Source: Roseiarcus sp052147395 (GTDB lineage Bacteria > Pseudomonadota > Alphaproteobacteria > Rhizobiales > Beijerinckiaceae). Taken from it: DNA of 40,644 nt. Location of the stretch: contig JBKQKS010000128.1 in the NCBI GenBank assembly GCA_052147395.1, positions 1 through 40,644 of the forward strand, in the 5' to 3' direction. How positions within the stretch are numbered: position 1 is the first letter of the stretch; the number at the start of each line of letters is the position of its first letter. A program made the translations under genes and the position numbers. Shown piece by piece: positions 31,492-38,413 of this stretch. Below the pieces are notes generated by a model that worked only from the letters and a program-made list of their open reading frames with translations, had not been told where the DNA came from and did not search any database.

Positions 31492-33849
31492 CTAACCCGA
31501 CGTTCGTTGCAGGCCGAGCGCCCGCCTCGGTCCCTGGACCGCTGTCCTCATGAGTACGGTTATCACCGGCCGGAAGATCAGGAGATCGGCGACCAGCGCC
31601 GCTATCATCGCAAAGGCGCTGAGCCAGCCGAACAGGCGCAGCGCCGGCAGGCTGGAAAAGACGAGCGCCTCGAGCCCGCACGCCAGGACGAGGGTCGTGA
31701 GGATGAGCGCCGGGCCGACGAGCACCGTCGCGCGCGCGACGGCTATCGCGGGGTCGTCCGCGCTCGTCCGCTCGCGCGTCATGCGATTGAGAAAATGAAT
31801 CGTCGCGCTGAGGCCGAGGCCGAAGGACACGATGAGGGAAACGACGCCGGCAAACTGCAATCCGAAACCGAAGATCCTGAGCAGCGAACCGGCGGCGAAG
31901 ATCGGGAAGAGCCCGGGGACGAGGCAGGCGGCGCCGATCGCGGTCGACCGAAACGCCAGTCCGATGAAGGCGGCGACGAACACGAATTCGACGGTCAGCG
32001 CGCGATTGAGCGCGTTGATCATGCCGGCGCTGTTGCGCGCGGCGATCACCGAAAGCCCAGTCACCGAAATCTCGTAGCCGGAATGATCCCGACGGACCGC
32101 CTGAAGGCGTGAATCGAGCCTGTCGACGATCGGAACCAGCTCCGGCAGATTCTTGTCCGGCACGAGGCCGGAAACGATCGCCGCATTCTGGTTGGCGGAA
32201 ATGAACCGCCGCACCAGAAAACGTGGCAGCACGTCGACGTATTGCTTCAGGACGGCAATGTCGGTCAGATGCATTTTGCCGGCGAGCCAACGCCGCAAGG
32301 TCTCGAGCGACCAGACATTGCCGACGTCCGGCTCGGTCTCGAGCGTACGGTGCACGTCGGCGATCGTAGCCAAGGTCCGAGGCGCGTACAGGCTCGCGCC
32401 TGGCGGAAAGACGATCAGTACGTCGATCGGATTGGATCCGGTCAACTCGGTGTCCAGACGCCGGTTTGCGTGGGTCGACTCCGCCTTGTTGGGCACCTGC
32501 TCCGCGAGCCGATAGCTCGGCTTCAATCCAGAGTAGCAGGCGCCGAGCGCGGCGACGACGACAATCCCCACGAGTCCGTAAGCGAGCGGCCGCGATACCA
32601 TGCGAGACGCGATCCACGCGCAGAACCGCCGCAACGCCGCAACGCCGGGATCGGCTGTTTTCAGTCCGGCGGCGAAGCGCGTCTCGTCGCGGATCAGCAC
32701 TACGCCCAACACCGGAACGAGCGACAGGACGGTCAACAGAGCGATTGCGGTGGCGAGGATTCCCGCCTCGCCAAATTCCCGGATCAGGTGGCTCTCGGAA
32801 ATCGTCAGGCCGGCGAGCGACAGAGCCGCGGCGACGTGGGTGAGCACGCAGGCGGGCCCGACGACCCGAATCGCCGTCGAAAATGCGGTCCGTTTGTCGT
32901 CGCCCGCAGCCAGCCGGTCGCGCGCGGCGAAGGTCAATTGCATGCTGTCGGAAAAGCTGATCACCATGATGAGCGGCGTCATCACGTTGAGAAACGTGTT
33001 GAGGCGGAAGCCCATCCACCCGAGCGCGCCCAGCGCCAAAACGATCGCGAGAAGCGGCGGGCCCGCGGCGACGATCATCAGCGAGACGCGCCGAAAGAAC
33101 AGCGCCGCGACGGCGCAACCCAGCCCGAAGCCGATCGAGTTGTATAGGATCTGGTCGCGTTCCAGCGCCTTACGAATCTCGAGCTGCATGACCGGCACGC
33201 CGGAAAGCTGGCCGTTGAGCGCGGACCCGTCGAGATCGTCGCTCGTCGTCTTGCGGATGTCGCCGATCGCCGTCGCCAGCCGGCTGCTGTCGGCAACCTC
33301 GGGTTCGAGCGAAAGTACAAACAGCGCGAGCTCGCCGTCGTCCGACAGAAGCCTGCCGCGGATCAGCTCGTTGTGGGTCACCTGATCGATGAGCTCTGCA
33401 TATGCCGGGCCCTCCGGCAGGACATCGGGAAACAGCGGCGGCGGGATGCCCCCGTTAGCCGACGGCGTTCGCGCCGAAAACATCGAAACGGCGCCGCGCA
33501 CACCCTCGATCAACTGAAGGTCGGTCGTCATCGCTCGCAGCTTTTCGATCGAGTCGCGCTCGAGCAGCGCCTGCCCGGTAACGACGATCAACACGTCGTA
33601 CTCGCTGGACGGAAATTCCTTCGACACCTGTTCGTACTGTCGGAAAGCAGGAGAATCCGAGCGGAATAGCTGGCTCAGCGAATCGTCGATTCGGATCCGC
33701 TGTGCGCCGAAGAATGCGATAGCCGCGAACGCCAGCGCCAGCGCCATCGCGAGCCTCGGCGCGCGCATGGGAAAGAGGCCGAGCCGTTCGACTCCGAGCG
33801 TGACAGGTCGCGGACCCGAGCTTCGTCTCTCGCCGCCCGGCGCCGTCAA
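31492..33849 (-). CDS. MMPL/RND family exporter (HpnN-like paralogue)
   Basis: This 785-residue membrane protein has two copies of a helix, periplasmic domain and helix-bundle unit. The bundle segments include MIVAAGPPLLAIVLALGALGW and the FIGLAFRSTAIGAACLVPGLFPIFAAGSLL and SLIVSFGLGLSATIHFLNRM region, where MMPL proteins carry the proton-relay residues. RIDDSLSQLFRSDSP near residue 52 matches the start of the first periplasmic domain in this superfamily. The longest frame starts at TTG 33849, preceded by AAGGGA; ATG 33768 is an alternative. Lipid, hopanoid or other hydrophobic cargo is plausible. Confidence 0.88.
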   Translation of the reverse strand: MTAPGGERRSSGPRPVTLGVERLGLFPMRAPRLAMALALAFAAIAFFGAQRIRIDDSLSQLFRSDSPAFRQYEQVSKEFPSSEYDVLIVVTGQALLERDSIEKLRAMTTDLQLIEGVRGAVSMFSARTPSANGGIPPPLFPDVLPEGPAYAELIDQVTHNELIRGRLLSDDGELALFVLSLEPEVADSSRLATAIGDIRKTTSDDLDGSALNGQLSGVPVMQLEIRKALERDQILYNSIGFGLGCAVAALFFRRVSLMIVAAGPPLLAIVLALGALGWMGFRLNTFLNVMTPLIMVISFSDSMQLTFAARDRLAAGDDKRTAFSTAIRVVGPACVLTHVAAALSLAGLTISESHLIREFGEAGILATAIALLTVLSLVPVLGVVLIRDETRFAAGLKTADPGVAALRRFCAWIASRMVSRPLAYGLVGIVVVAALGACYSGLKPSYRLAEQVPNKAESTHANRRLDTELTGSNPIDVLIVFPPGASLYAPRTLATIADVHRTLETEPDVGNVWSLETLRRWLAGKMHLTDIAVLKQYVDVLPRFLVRRFISANQNAAIVSGLVPDKNLPELVPIVDRLDSRLQAVRRDHSGYEISVTGLSVIAARNSAGMINALNRALTVEFVFVAAFIGLAFRSTAIGAACLVPGLFPIFAAGSLLRIFGFGLQFAGVVSLIVSFGLGLSATIHFLNRMTRERTSADDPAIAVARATVLVGPALILTTLVLACGLEALVFSSLPALRLFGWLSAFAMIAALVADLLIFRPVITVLMRTAVQGPRRALGLQRTSG

Positions 33850-34487
33850 TTCGCGCCATCCCTTGTATGGCCCGAAGCGCCCCGACGAGGAAATCCGCTG
33901 CCGACCGAGATGCGGCGGACGATCCCCCGCTTTCGCGGCGACGAGGCCGACAATCGGGGTTTCGGCGAGGCGGCAAGAAAGCTTCGCCGCGGGGTTCGGT
34001 CCCCTGAGATCAATCGCCGCAAAATTGCGGAATTTTCGCTCATCACAACGTGCTTCCGCTGCGGTTAAGCCCGAATTGCCATCGTAGGACGGTTTACCTG
34101 GTCAAAGCAACCGCAGGCCCACGATCGACTGCAGAACCGCCGACAGGTCCTTCGATATCGCCGCCGCGGACAATCGAATTGGGACGAGAGCAGGGGGGTC
34201 GACGCCCTTCGCGCCGATCCTGATCCGTCTTTCTTGCAAGCTCGTCACCGACCCGCTGAAGCGTCGCGGGGCGAAACGTCCGATATTGGCGGCGAAGCGT
34301 CTCGATACCGTTTCCGGGCGAGTAGCTCGCGCCAGGCGCCGGCTTCGCGAAACCCGAGTCGATCGCCAAGGAAACCGTATGACAACACGAAATCCAATGC
34401 GAGCCTTTTTTTCGCAGGGCAATCGGGTGAATGGCCGCAATCGACTCCTGGGCCGTCAAGAGCGAGCGTGAGCGAAGCAATCCAGCC
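33850..34487. other. Long gene-poor region left of the transposon
   Basis: No credible gene is seen over about 640 bases. Overlapping minus-strand frames at 34094-34480 and 34102-34440 are Arg-rich, lack family features and compete in different frames. The right end (34462-34485) holds GAGCGTGAGCGAAGCAATCCAG, a copy of the dispersed repeat. The region is probably decayed sequence. Confidence 0.4.
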
Positions 34488-34495
34488 CCTCCGCC
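34488..34495. repeat. Target-site duplication, left copy
   Basis: CCTCCGCC directly precedes the left transposon end and is repeated exactly at 38081-38088 after the right end. An 8-base duplication fits IS1 and IS1595-type transposition. Confidence 0.8.
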
Positions 34496-34513
34496 GGTAG
34501 TGGGCCAGTTTGA
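34496..34513 (+). repeat. Left terminal inverted repeat
   Basis: GGTAGTGGGCCAGTTTGA forms the left end. It pairs without mismatch with 38063-38080 on the opposite strand. The opening GGT is shared with the ends of IS1-family elements. Confidence 0.82.
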
Positions 34514-34639
34514 TTGTGGCGGCTATTCCGAGTCAGACCAGCTAATTTGCGACCCATGCGATTGCAGGGATTCACAAAATATTAATCACATTCTAGAAGG
34601 CTTCGATAAGCGCGTGCCAGCGCTCCGGATTTGATTCTC

Positions 34640-35266
34640 ATGCAAAACACATCGCACGCGGTTATGGCTCAAAGAATAGAGCCAAAGGACAGTGCAGATG
34701 ATTTTCCAACCCCTCCGTGGGCTAGCCGTGCTCTTCTCGAGCACGTCCTCGACAAGGAGTCGCTCACAAAAATGAGCTGCCTCGAGCCTGCGTGCGGGGC
34801 CGGCCACATGGCCAAAGTCCTAAAGGAATATTTCGGAGAAGTTCGCTGCGCCGATGCCTTTCATTATGGCTATGCACCGGTACGAGACTTTTTGACCTAT
34901 CCTTATGAGACCAATGCTGTTGATTGGGTAATAACAAATCCACCCTTTCGACTTGCAGAGGAATTCGTCGCTCGCGCGTTCCGGGTCGCCCGGATCGGGG
35001 TCGCGATTCTAGCGAGGACGGTATTTCTAGAAAGCGTCGGCAGATATGAGGCTATCTATACCAAGACTCCACCTACTAAGTTCGCTCAATTCGTCGAACG
35101 CGTTCCAATGATCAAGGGACGTTTGGATATCAAAGCGACTACCGCTACAAGCTATGCTTGGTTTGTGTGGGAGAAATCTGCGCACAAACAACCTCGCCTT
35201 ATGTGGGTTCCCCCATGCCGGCGCGAACTTGAGCGAAAGAGCGATTATACCTCGTCATCATCGTAG
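34640..35266 (+). CDS. DNA methyltransferase-like protein (orphan)
   Basis: The 208-residue protein has a class I SAM-methyltransferase layout. The N-terminal DDFPTPPWASRALLEH (residues 20-35) is typical of phage and plasmid N6-adenine methyltransferases. SAM motif I is LEPACGAGHM (48-57), and catalytic motif IV is NPPF (100-103) in DWVITNPPFRLAEEF. No restriction gene is adjacent, so it is an orphan, possibly protecting the element or marking its DNA. The frame opens at TTG 34631, but ATG 34640 is preferred; neither has a clear ribosome site. It is lower in GC than the chromosomal genes. Its end overlaps the convergent 35245-35577 gene by 22 bases. Confidence 0.8.
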   Translation: MQNTSHAVMAQRIEPKDSADDFPTPPWASRALLEHVLDKESLTKMSCLEPACGAGHMAKVLKEYFGEVRCADAFHYGYAPVRDFLTYPYETNAVDWVITNPPFRLAEEFVARAFRVARIGVAILARTVFLESVGRYEAIYTKTPPTKFAQFVERVPMIKGRLDIKATTATSYAWFVWEKSAHKQPRLMWVPPCRRELERKSDYTSSSS

Positions 35267-35577
35267 TGTTTCAATGCTTCCTTGAGTGAGGCTATGCCGG
35301 CGGCTGAATTCCCCGCCGCCATCTTGCTCAACGCGGCGTCGACTTCGTCACGTAGTCGACGGCCTTTAATACCTGGCGGCCCCTTTGGAGGAAGTTTAAT
35401 GCCGGGCGTTGTATGTGGAGGCCCATATTTACCGTCTTGGGTGTTCTTGACTCTTCCCTGATTTAGACCGAACCATGCTGCGATATCGTGTCGGCGGTCG
35501 CCACGATTAATCATCCCGATGATGATTGGTATGTCGGTGGTTTCGACCTTAAATCCGCTCGCGTCCGCCCTCGCCAT
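35245..35577 (-). CDS. Small helix-turn-helix-like hypothetical protein
   Basis: The 110-residue protein has an N-terminal helix-turn-helix-like stretch, IIIGMINRGDRRHDIAAWFGLNQGRVKNTQDGKYG (about residues 18-52). Its middle is Pro/Gly-rich and its C-terminus is acidic (HYDDDEV). Similar short DNA-binding proteins occur on plasmids and prophages. It converges with the methyltransferase gene. A palindrome at 35590-35608, just upstream of its start, could be its own operator. Confidence 0.55.
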   Translation of the reverse strand: MARADASGFKVETTDIPIIIGMINRGDRRHDIAAWFGLNQGRVKNTQDGKYGPPHTTPGIKLPPKGPPGIKGRRLRDEVDAALSKMAAGNSAAGIASLKEALKHYDDDEV

Positions 35578-35589
35578 GCGGCCCTCCCT

Positions 35590-35608
35590 TGTTTTACCGA
35601 ATAAAACA
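35590..35608. promoter_or_regulatory. Palindrome upstream of the HTH-like gene
   Basis: TGTTTTA-CCGAA-TAAAACA is a perfect 7-base inverted repeat with a 5-base centre, 13 bases upstream of the 35577 start. Its AT-rich arms and position suit an autoregulatory operator. Confidence 0.45.
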
Positions 35609-35638
35609 GGTGCCGCGTTGCGAGTCTAGCCACAATTG

Positions 35639-36490
35639 TCAAATTGTCGCTTCCCACGCCTCAAGAACCGAAACCATATCCGCGACTTCCCAAAGCCGCT
35701 CAGTCACGCCAGCAGCCATCGCCGGGGTCGTCTTGAGCGTCTTGTGTATCCGAACAAAATTGTAATAAAGGAAGTGAAGCGCCATCGCGTGCGCGTGGTT
35801 TTCCATCTTCTTTGAAAATGCGTTCGTCAACCGCGTCATGCGGCGCGTGTGCATCCGCACATTGAGATTGTTCCGCTCGGCGTAGGACGTGCTCACATGG
35901 TCCATGTCGGGGTTGCCTTGGATAGGCGTCTTGACCGCGCCGAGGCATTCGGCAGGGCTGAAGCGGCGCGGGCCGTCTGGCACCGGGCCATAGATTTTGA
36001 TGAGCTGGGCGAAATCGACTTCGCCACCGAAAGCGGTATCGATCGCATCGATATAAGCTCGCAAACCATCGGTCGTTATCTGGACGCGGTTTGAAAGGCG
36101 TTGTGCTAGATCGTCGATGAACTCCATAGCCGCGCCCCCGTCGCGTCCGCCGACATGCCAGCATGGAACCAACTTTGTTTGAGCGTCGGTCGCCAACCAA
36201 AGCCAAGCATCGCCCGCGTCTTTGATTGGCGTCCTCATAGTTGGTACGTTCTTTTGTTTCGCTCCAACGAACCCCCAAATTTCATCAATCTGAAGGCGCT
36301 TGCAAGCGAGGTTCTGAAACACGCGGTCCTGATACCAAGCAGCGGCTTGGCCCGCGTCGACAACCAACTTGCTGACGGTCGTTTTGCTCGTGCCGGTCAC
36401 GCGCGTAATTGCCCGGATGCTCATGCCCTCGCAAAGGAGGTGAATGATTTTGGCGCGGTCGGCTTTATCGAGCTTGTTCATGCGGGCCAT
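35639..36490 (-). CDS. IS1-like family DDE transposase
   Basis: The 283-residue protein has an N-terminal helix-turn-helix (DRAKIIHLLCEGMSIRAITRVTGTSKTTVSKLVVDAG, residues 11-47). The DDE core has D69 in QIDEIWGFVGAKQKN, D141 in QITTDGLRAY and E205 in STSYAERNNLNVRM, with the RRMTRLTNAFSKKMENHAHAMALHFLYYNFVRIH signature. This matches single-frame IS1-family transposases, related to IS1595. The catalytic triad is intact. ATG 36490 was chosen because the conserved N-terminus starts there; the frame extends to 36529. It lies well inside the element, so it must mobilise the outer inverted repeats rather than immediate flanks. Confidence 0.88.
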   Translation of the reverse strand: MARMNKLDKADRAKIIHLLCEGMSIRAITRVTGTSKTTVSKLVVDAGQAAAWYQDRVFQNLACKRLQIDEIWGFVGAKQKNVPTMRTPIKDAGDAWLWLATDAQTKLVPCWHVGGRDGGAAMEFIDDLAQRLSNRVQITTDGLRAYIDAIDTAFGGEVDFAQLIKIYGPVPDGPRRFSPAECLGAVKTPIQGNPDMDHVSTSYAERNNLNVRMHTRRMTRLTNAFSKKMENHAHAMALHFLYYNFVRIHKTLKTTPAMAAGVTERLWEVADMVSVLEAWEATI

Positions 36491-36503
36491 GATATGGCCT
36501 TTC

Positions 36504-36521
36504 ATGCTTGACGTCAAGCAT
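36504..36521. repeat. Perfect palindrome at the transposase start
   Basis: ATGCTTGAC-GTCAAGCAT is an unbroken 18-base palindrome just upstream of the chosen transposase start. It may be a transposase-gene operator or a translation-limiting hairpin. Confidence 0.5.
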
Positions 36522-36547
36522 AATAACACAGTTAGCGCAGGATTCCC

Positions 36548-36582
36548 AAGCGCCGCTCACCGTGTTAGGGTGAGCGGCGCTT
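36548..36582 (-). terminator. Strong hairpin after the tRNA-like sequence
   Basis: A perfect 14-base stem (36548-36561 with 36569-36582) and 7-base loop lie 13 bases downstream of the tRNA-like sequence on the minus strand. There is no long T-run, but tRNA genes in related bacteria are often followed by such GC-rich hairpins. It could also shield the transposase gene from read-through. Confidence 0.55.
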
Positions 36583-36595
36583 GCTGCGACGCAAA

Positions 36596-36670
36596 TGGAG
36601 CACCCGGAGGGATTCGAACCCCGGCCCACAGCTACGAAACGGTTGCTCTATCCAGCTGAGCTACGGGCGC
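36596..36670 (-). tRNA. tRNA-like gene, anticodon arm degenerate (probable pseudo-tRNA)
   Basis: The minus strand reads GCGCCCGTAGCTCAGCTGG and ends CGGGTGCTCCA. The acceptor stem pairs over seven positions (one G-U), the D-stem GCTC/GAGC is intact, the T-loop TTCGAAT has four of five stem pairs, and CCA is encoded. The anticodon arm does not fold: the region AACCGTTTCGTAGCTGTGGGC is about two bases short, and candidate stems show at most two pairs. The loop could be read TCG (Arg) or CGT (Thr), so the identity is open. It lies inside the transposon, which suggests a captured and decayed tRNA gene or a deliberate tRNA mimic. Confidence 0.6.
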
Positions 36671-36963
36671 GCCAGGAACGTCCCGCGTTGTCGCGCGGGA
36701 TGCCCATATCGAAGCCGATGACCGGGCCGTTGCCTTCACCCTTGCTGGGATCGAGGCGGCGGCCCCTTTCATTCTCGCCCCTTCCGCGTCGGCTAGCCGC
36801 GCCGGGGCTCATACCCTCCTGAGCATTCATCGATCCTTTCGCGAACCCCGTATCGCACGAGTCGCGGCGGCGCGCAACAATGTTTCTTTTCAATCGAGAT
36901 TATTTATTGCGACCCATCTTCGCTCGTGATAAGAAGGAATTCGGCGGAGCTCAGGAGGGCGGG
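36671..36963. other. Spacer upstream of the tRNA-like sequence
   Basis: No gene is seen. A hairpin, TCCCGCG and CGCGGGA at about 36679-36698, lies just upstream of the tRNA-like sequence. The right end (36880-36955) is AT-richer and probably carries the promoter of the 36964 gene. Confidence 0.35.
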
Positions 36964-37752
36964 ATGACGAAGACGCGGAGTCCGGAATATCCCGCGATCA
37001 GCCTCGGTGAGGCGATCGACAAAGTGAAGGTGATCTACGAGAAGGACTATCAGAACAAGCTCTCGAAAGAAGTGATCGCCGAGCATCTTGGGTATAAAAG
37101 TCTTAGTGGCGCGTCTCTGCCCATTCTCTCCGCTCTTAATAAGTACGGGCTGCTGGAGGGGCGTGGGAACGAGACCCACGTCAGCGACCTTGCGTTGCAT
37201 ATCGTCGCCCACGAGCCTGGGAGCAGCGAGCGCATGACGGCGATCCAGACTGCGGCGACGAACCCGGAGTTATTTTTGGATCTGGCGCGCCATTTCCAAA
37301 ATGGCAAAGCGAGCGACTCGGCGATTCGTGCTTATCTTTTAATGCGGAAGTTCATCCCGTCAGCCGCCGACACCGCCATTCGTACCTATCGCGAAACAAA
37401 TCAGCTTGTCGAGGCGGAGCAGGAGGCGTATGCTAAGGCCAACCCCGAGGCGATGCGTCAAGTGGAATTCGATGAGATGATGCAAGATGCCAACGAGCGA
37501 GGGCAGCTTTTCTCCCCGGCGGCGCAAGCGCCACCGCCACGCTCCAAGACCCCGGCGCCGTCTATGGAGGAGCCTACACGCCCCGGCACACGCAAGGAAA
37601 TCATCGCTCTTGATGAGGGCGATGTCATCATTACGTTCCCGGAAAATTTGTCGGCGGACAGTTTCGGAGACCTTCAGGCCTACCTCGATCTTTTTATAAA
37701 AAAAATGCAGCGCCGCGCCAAAGGGTCTCAAAAAGACGAGGCCGCCAACTAA
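36964..37752 (+). CDS. Hypothetical protein with winged-helix-like N-terminus
   Basis: The 262-residue protein is of unknown family. Residues about 10-70 (ISLGEAIDKVKVIYEKDY..LSKEVIAEHLGYKSLSGASLPILSALNKYGLLEG) look like a winged-helix module. A helical middle follows, then a Pro/Thr-rich linker near 180-205 and a C-terminal segment DVIITFPENLSADSFGDLQAYLDLFIKKMQRR. A similar layout is found in accessory genes of plasmids and prophages. ATG 36964 has an excellent ribosome site (CAGGAGGG); an upstream frame from 36880 is less likely. It is a passenger gene of the transposon. Confidence 0.65.
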   Translation: MTKTRSPEYPAISLGEAIDKVKVIYEKDYQNKLSKEVIAEHLGYKSLSGASLPILSALNKYGLLEGRGNETHVSDLALHIVAHEPGSSERMTAIQTAATNPELFLDLARHFQNGKASDSAIRAYLLMRKFIPSAADTAIRTYRETNQLVEAEQEAYAKANPEAMRQVEFDEMMQDANERGQLFSPAAQAPPPRSKTPAPSMEEPTRPGTRKEIIALDEGDVIITFPENLSADSFGDLQAYLDLFIKKMQRRAKGSQKDEAAN

Positions 37753-37771
37753 GTGGGGGAGGCGGGAATGC

Positions 37772-38005
37772 CTAGCGCCCCCATCTCTTTGCCGCAGCCT
37801 TCTTCGCGATCTCCGCGCGTCGTTCCGGCGTCATACTAGCGGCCCGCGCTGGGCCACCCTTCTTGCCCATAGCTGACGCGACCGGATCGACTCCCCGCGC
37901 TTCTGGCGTTGATTCGCTGTCGCTAGCTTCGCCCGTGGCAATATCGACCATGGCTTTGGCCCATTGGTTCAGATCGCGGGGGCGTTTGGGGTGCTTTTCG
38001 TCCAT
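37772..38005 (-). CDS. Small basic KGG/AKRW-type hypothetical protein
   Basis: The 77-residue protein begins MDEKHPKRPRDLNQWAKAMVDIATGE and ends GKKGGPARAASMTPERRAEIAKKAAAKRWGR. The C-terminal KGG..AR..MTPERR.EIAKKAA..RW pattern recurs in small proteins of plasmids and genomic islands, possibly nucleic-acid binding. The frame opens at TTG 38023, but ATG 38005 is preferred. It converges with the 36964-37752 gene and lies close to the right transposon end. Confidence 0.6.
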   Translation of the reverse strand: MDEKHPKRPRDLNQWAKAMVDIATGEASDSESTPEARGVDPVASAMGKKGGPARAASMTPERRAEIAKKAAAKRWGR

Positions 38006-38062
38006 GATCGCATCATGCGACAATGGCGGCGACGTCGCTAGGGCGATTTTCGGCTGCCTTAT

Positions 38063-38080
38063 TCAAACTGGCCCACTACC
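38063..38080 (-). repeat. Right terminal inverted repeat
   Basis: TCAAACTGGCCCACTACC is the exact complement of the left end at 34496-34513, and is followed at once by the target duplication. Confidence 0.82.
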
Positions 38081-38088
38081 CCTCCGCC
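38081..38088. repeat. Target-site duplication, right copy
   Basis: CCTCCGCC repeats the eight bases before the left end (34488-34495). Confidence 0.8.
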
Positions 38089-38238
38089 AATTCGAAACTC
38101 AGAAACTCACGCCCTATCCCCTGCCCGATATCTCTTGCTCGCGGCCCACTGAGCATCACACGACGGCTCGATTGCTTCGCTCACTCTTCGCAATGACGGC
38201 GGAAAGGTCGCCACAAATTCTTTCACCCGATTGCCCTG

Positions 38239-38403
38239 CTTTTTTCGCGCAACGCCTTCGCGGCGGAAGCGGTTCAACGCCGAGGCGTCCGCCTCGACCC
38301 CACGCTTTGCGAGTATCCGCTCGTTCGGCGCCTCGACAGCGATGTCGGGTTTCTCAGCCCGCACGGCTTCCAGGAACCCCTTGCGCGGCTTCAGCGCCGA
38401 CGT
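38239..38403 (-). pseudogene. IS630-family transposase remnant
   Basis: The minus-strand frame reads ALKPRKGFLEAVRAEKPDIA, then a short variable stretch, then ALNRFRREGVARKK. This resembles the part of IS630 transposases between the two N-terminal helix-turn-helix regions, where ..FLLALIAEKPDITL.. and ..RFFRREGI..KKK.. are common. Neither the first HTH nor the DDE core is present, and the frame runs into unrelated repeat sequence. It is a short decayed fragment between the transposon and the acyl-CoA synthetase gene. Confidence 0.45.
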
Positions 38404-38413
38404 CGGTGGCCGC

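Larger units (their letters stand above)
34496..38080. mobile_element. 3.6-kb IS1/IS1595-like transposon with passenger genes
   Basis: The ends are perfect 18-base inverted repeats: GGTAGTGGGCCAGTTTGA at 34496-34513 and its complement at 38063-38080. Weaker similarity continues for about ten more bases inward. An 8-base duplication flanks the pair. Inside lie an IS1-like transposase, a methyltransferase-like gene, a small DNA-binding-like gene, a tRNA-like sequence, and two hypothetical genes. Several inner segments are visibly less GC-rich than the flanking chromosome. The intact ends and duplication argue for a recent or at least unbroken insertion. Confidence 0.82.

Noticed and set aside
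34094..34480. 128-residue and 112-residue overlapping minus-strand frames as genes
   Set aside because: Both are Arg-rich, in competing frames, without ribosome sites, domains or neighbours that support them.
36504..36521. 18-base palindrome as an end of a smaller IS around the transposase
   Set aside because: No matching partner lies beyond the transposase stop near 35600, while the outer 18-base repeats have an exact target duplication.
36595..36822. Plus-strand frame starting MEHPEGFEPRPTATKR as a protein
   Set aside because: This is the well-known false frame created by reading the complement of a tRNA gene.
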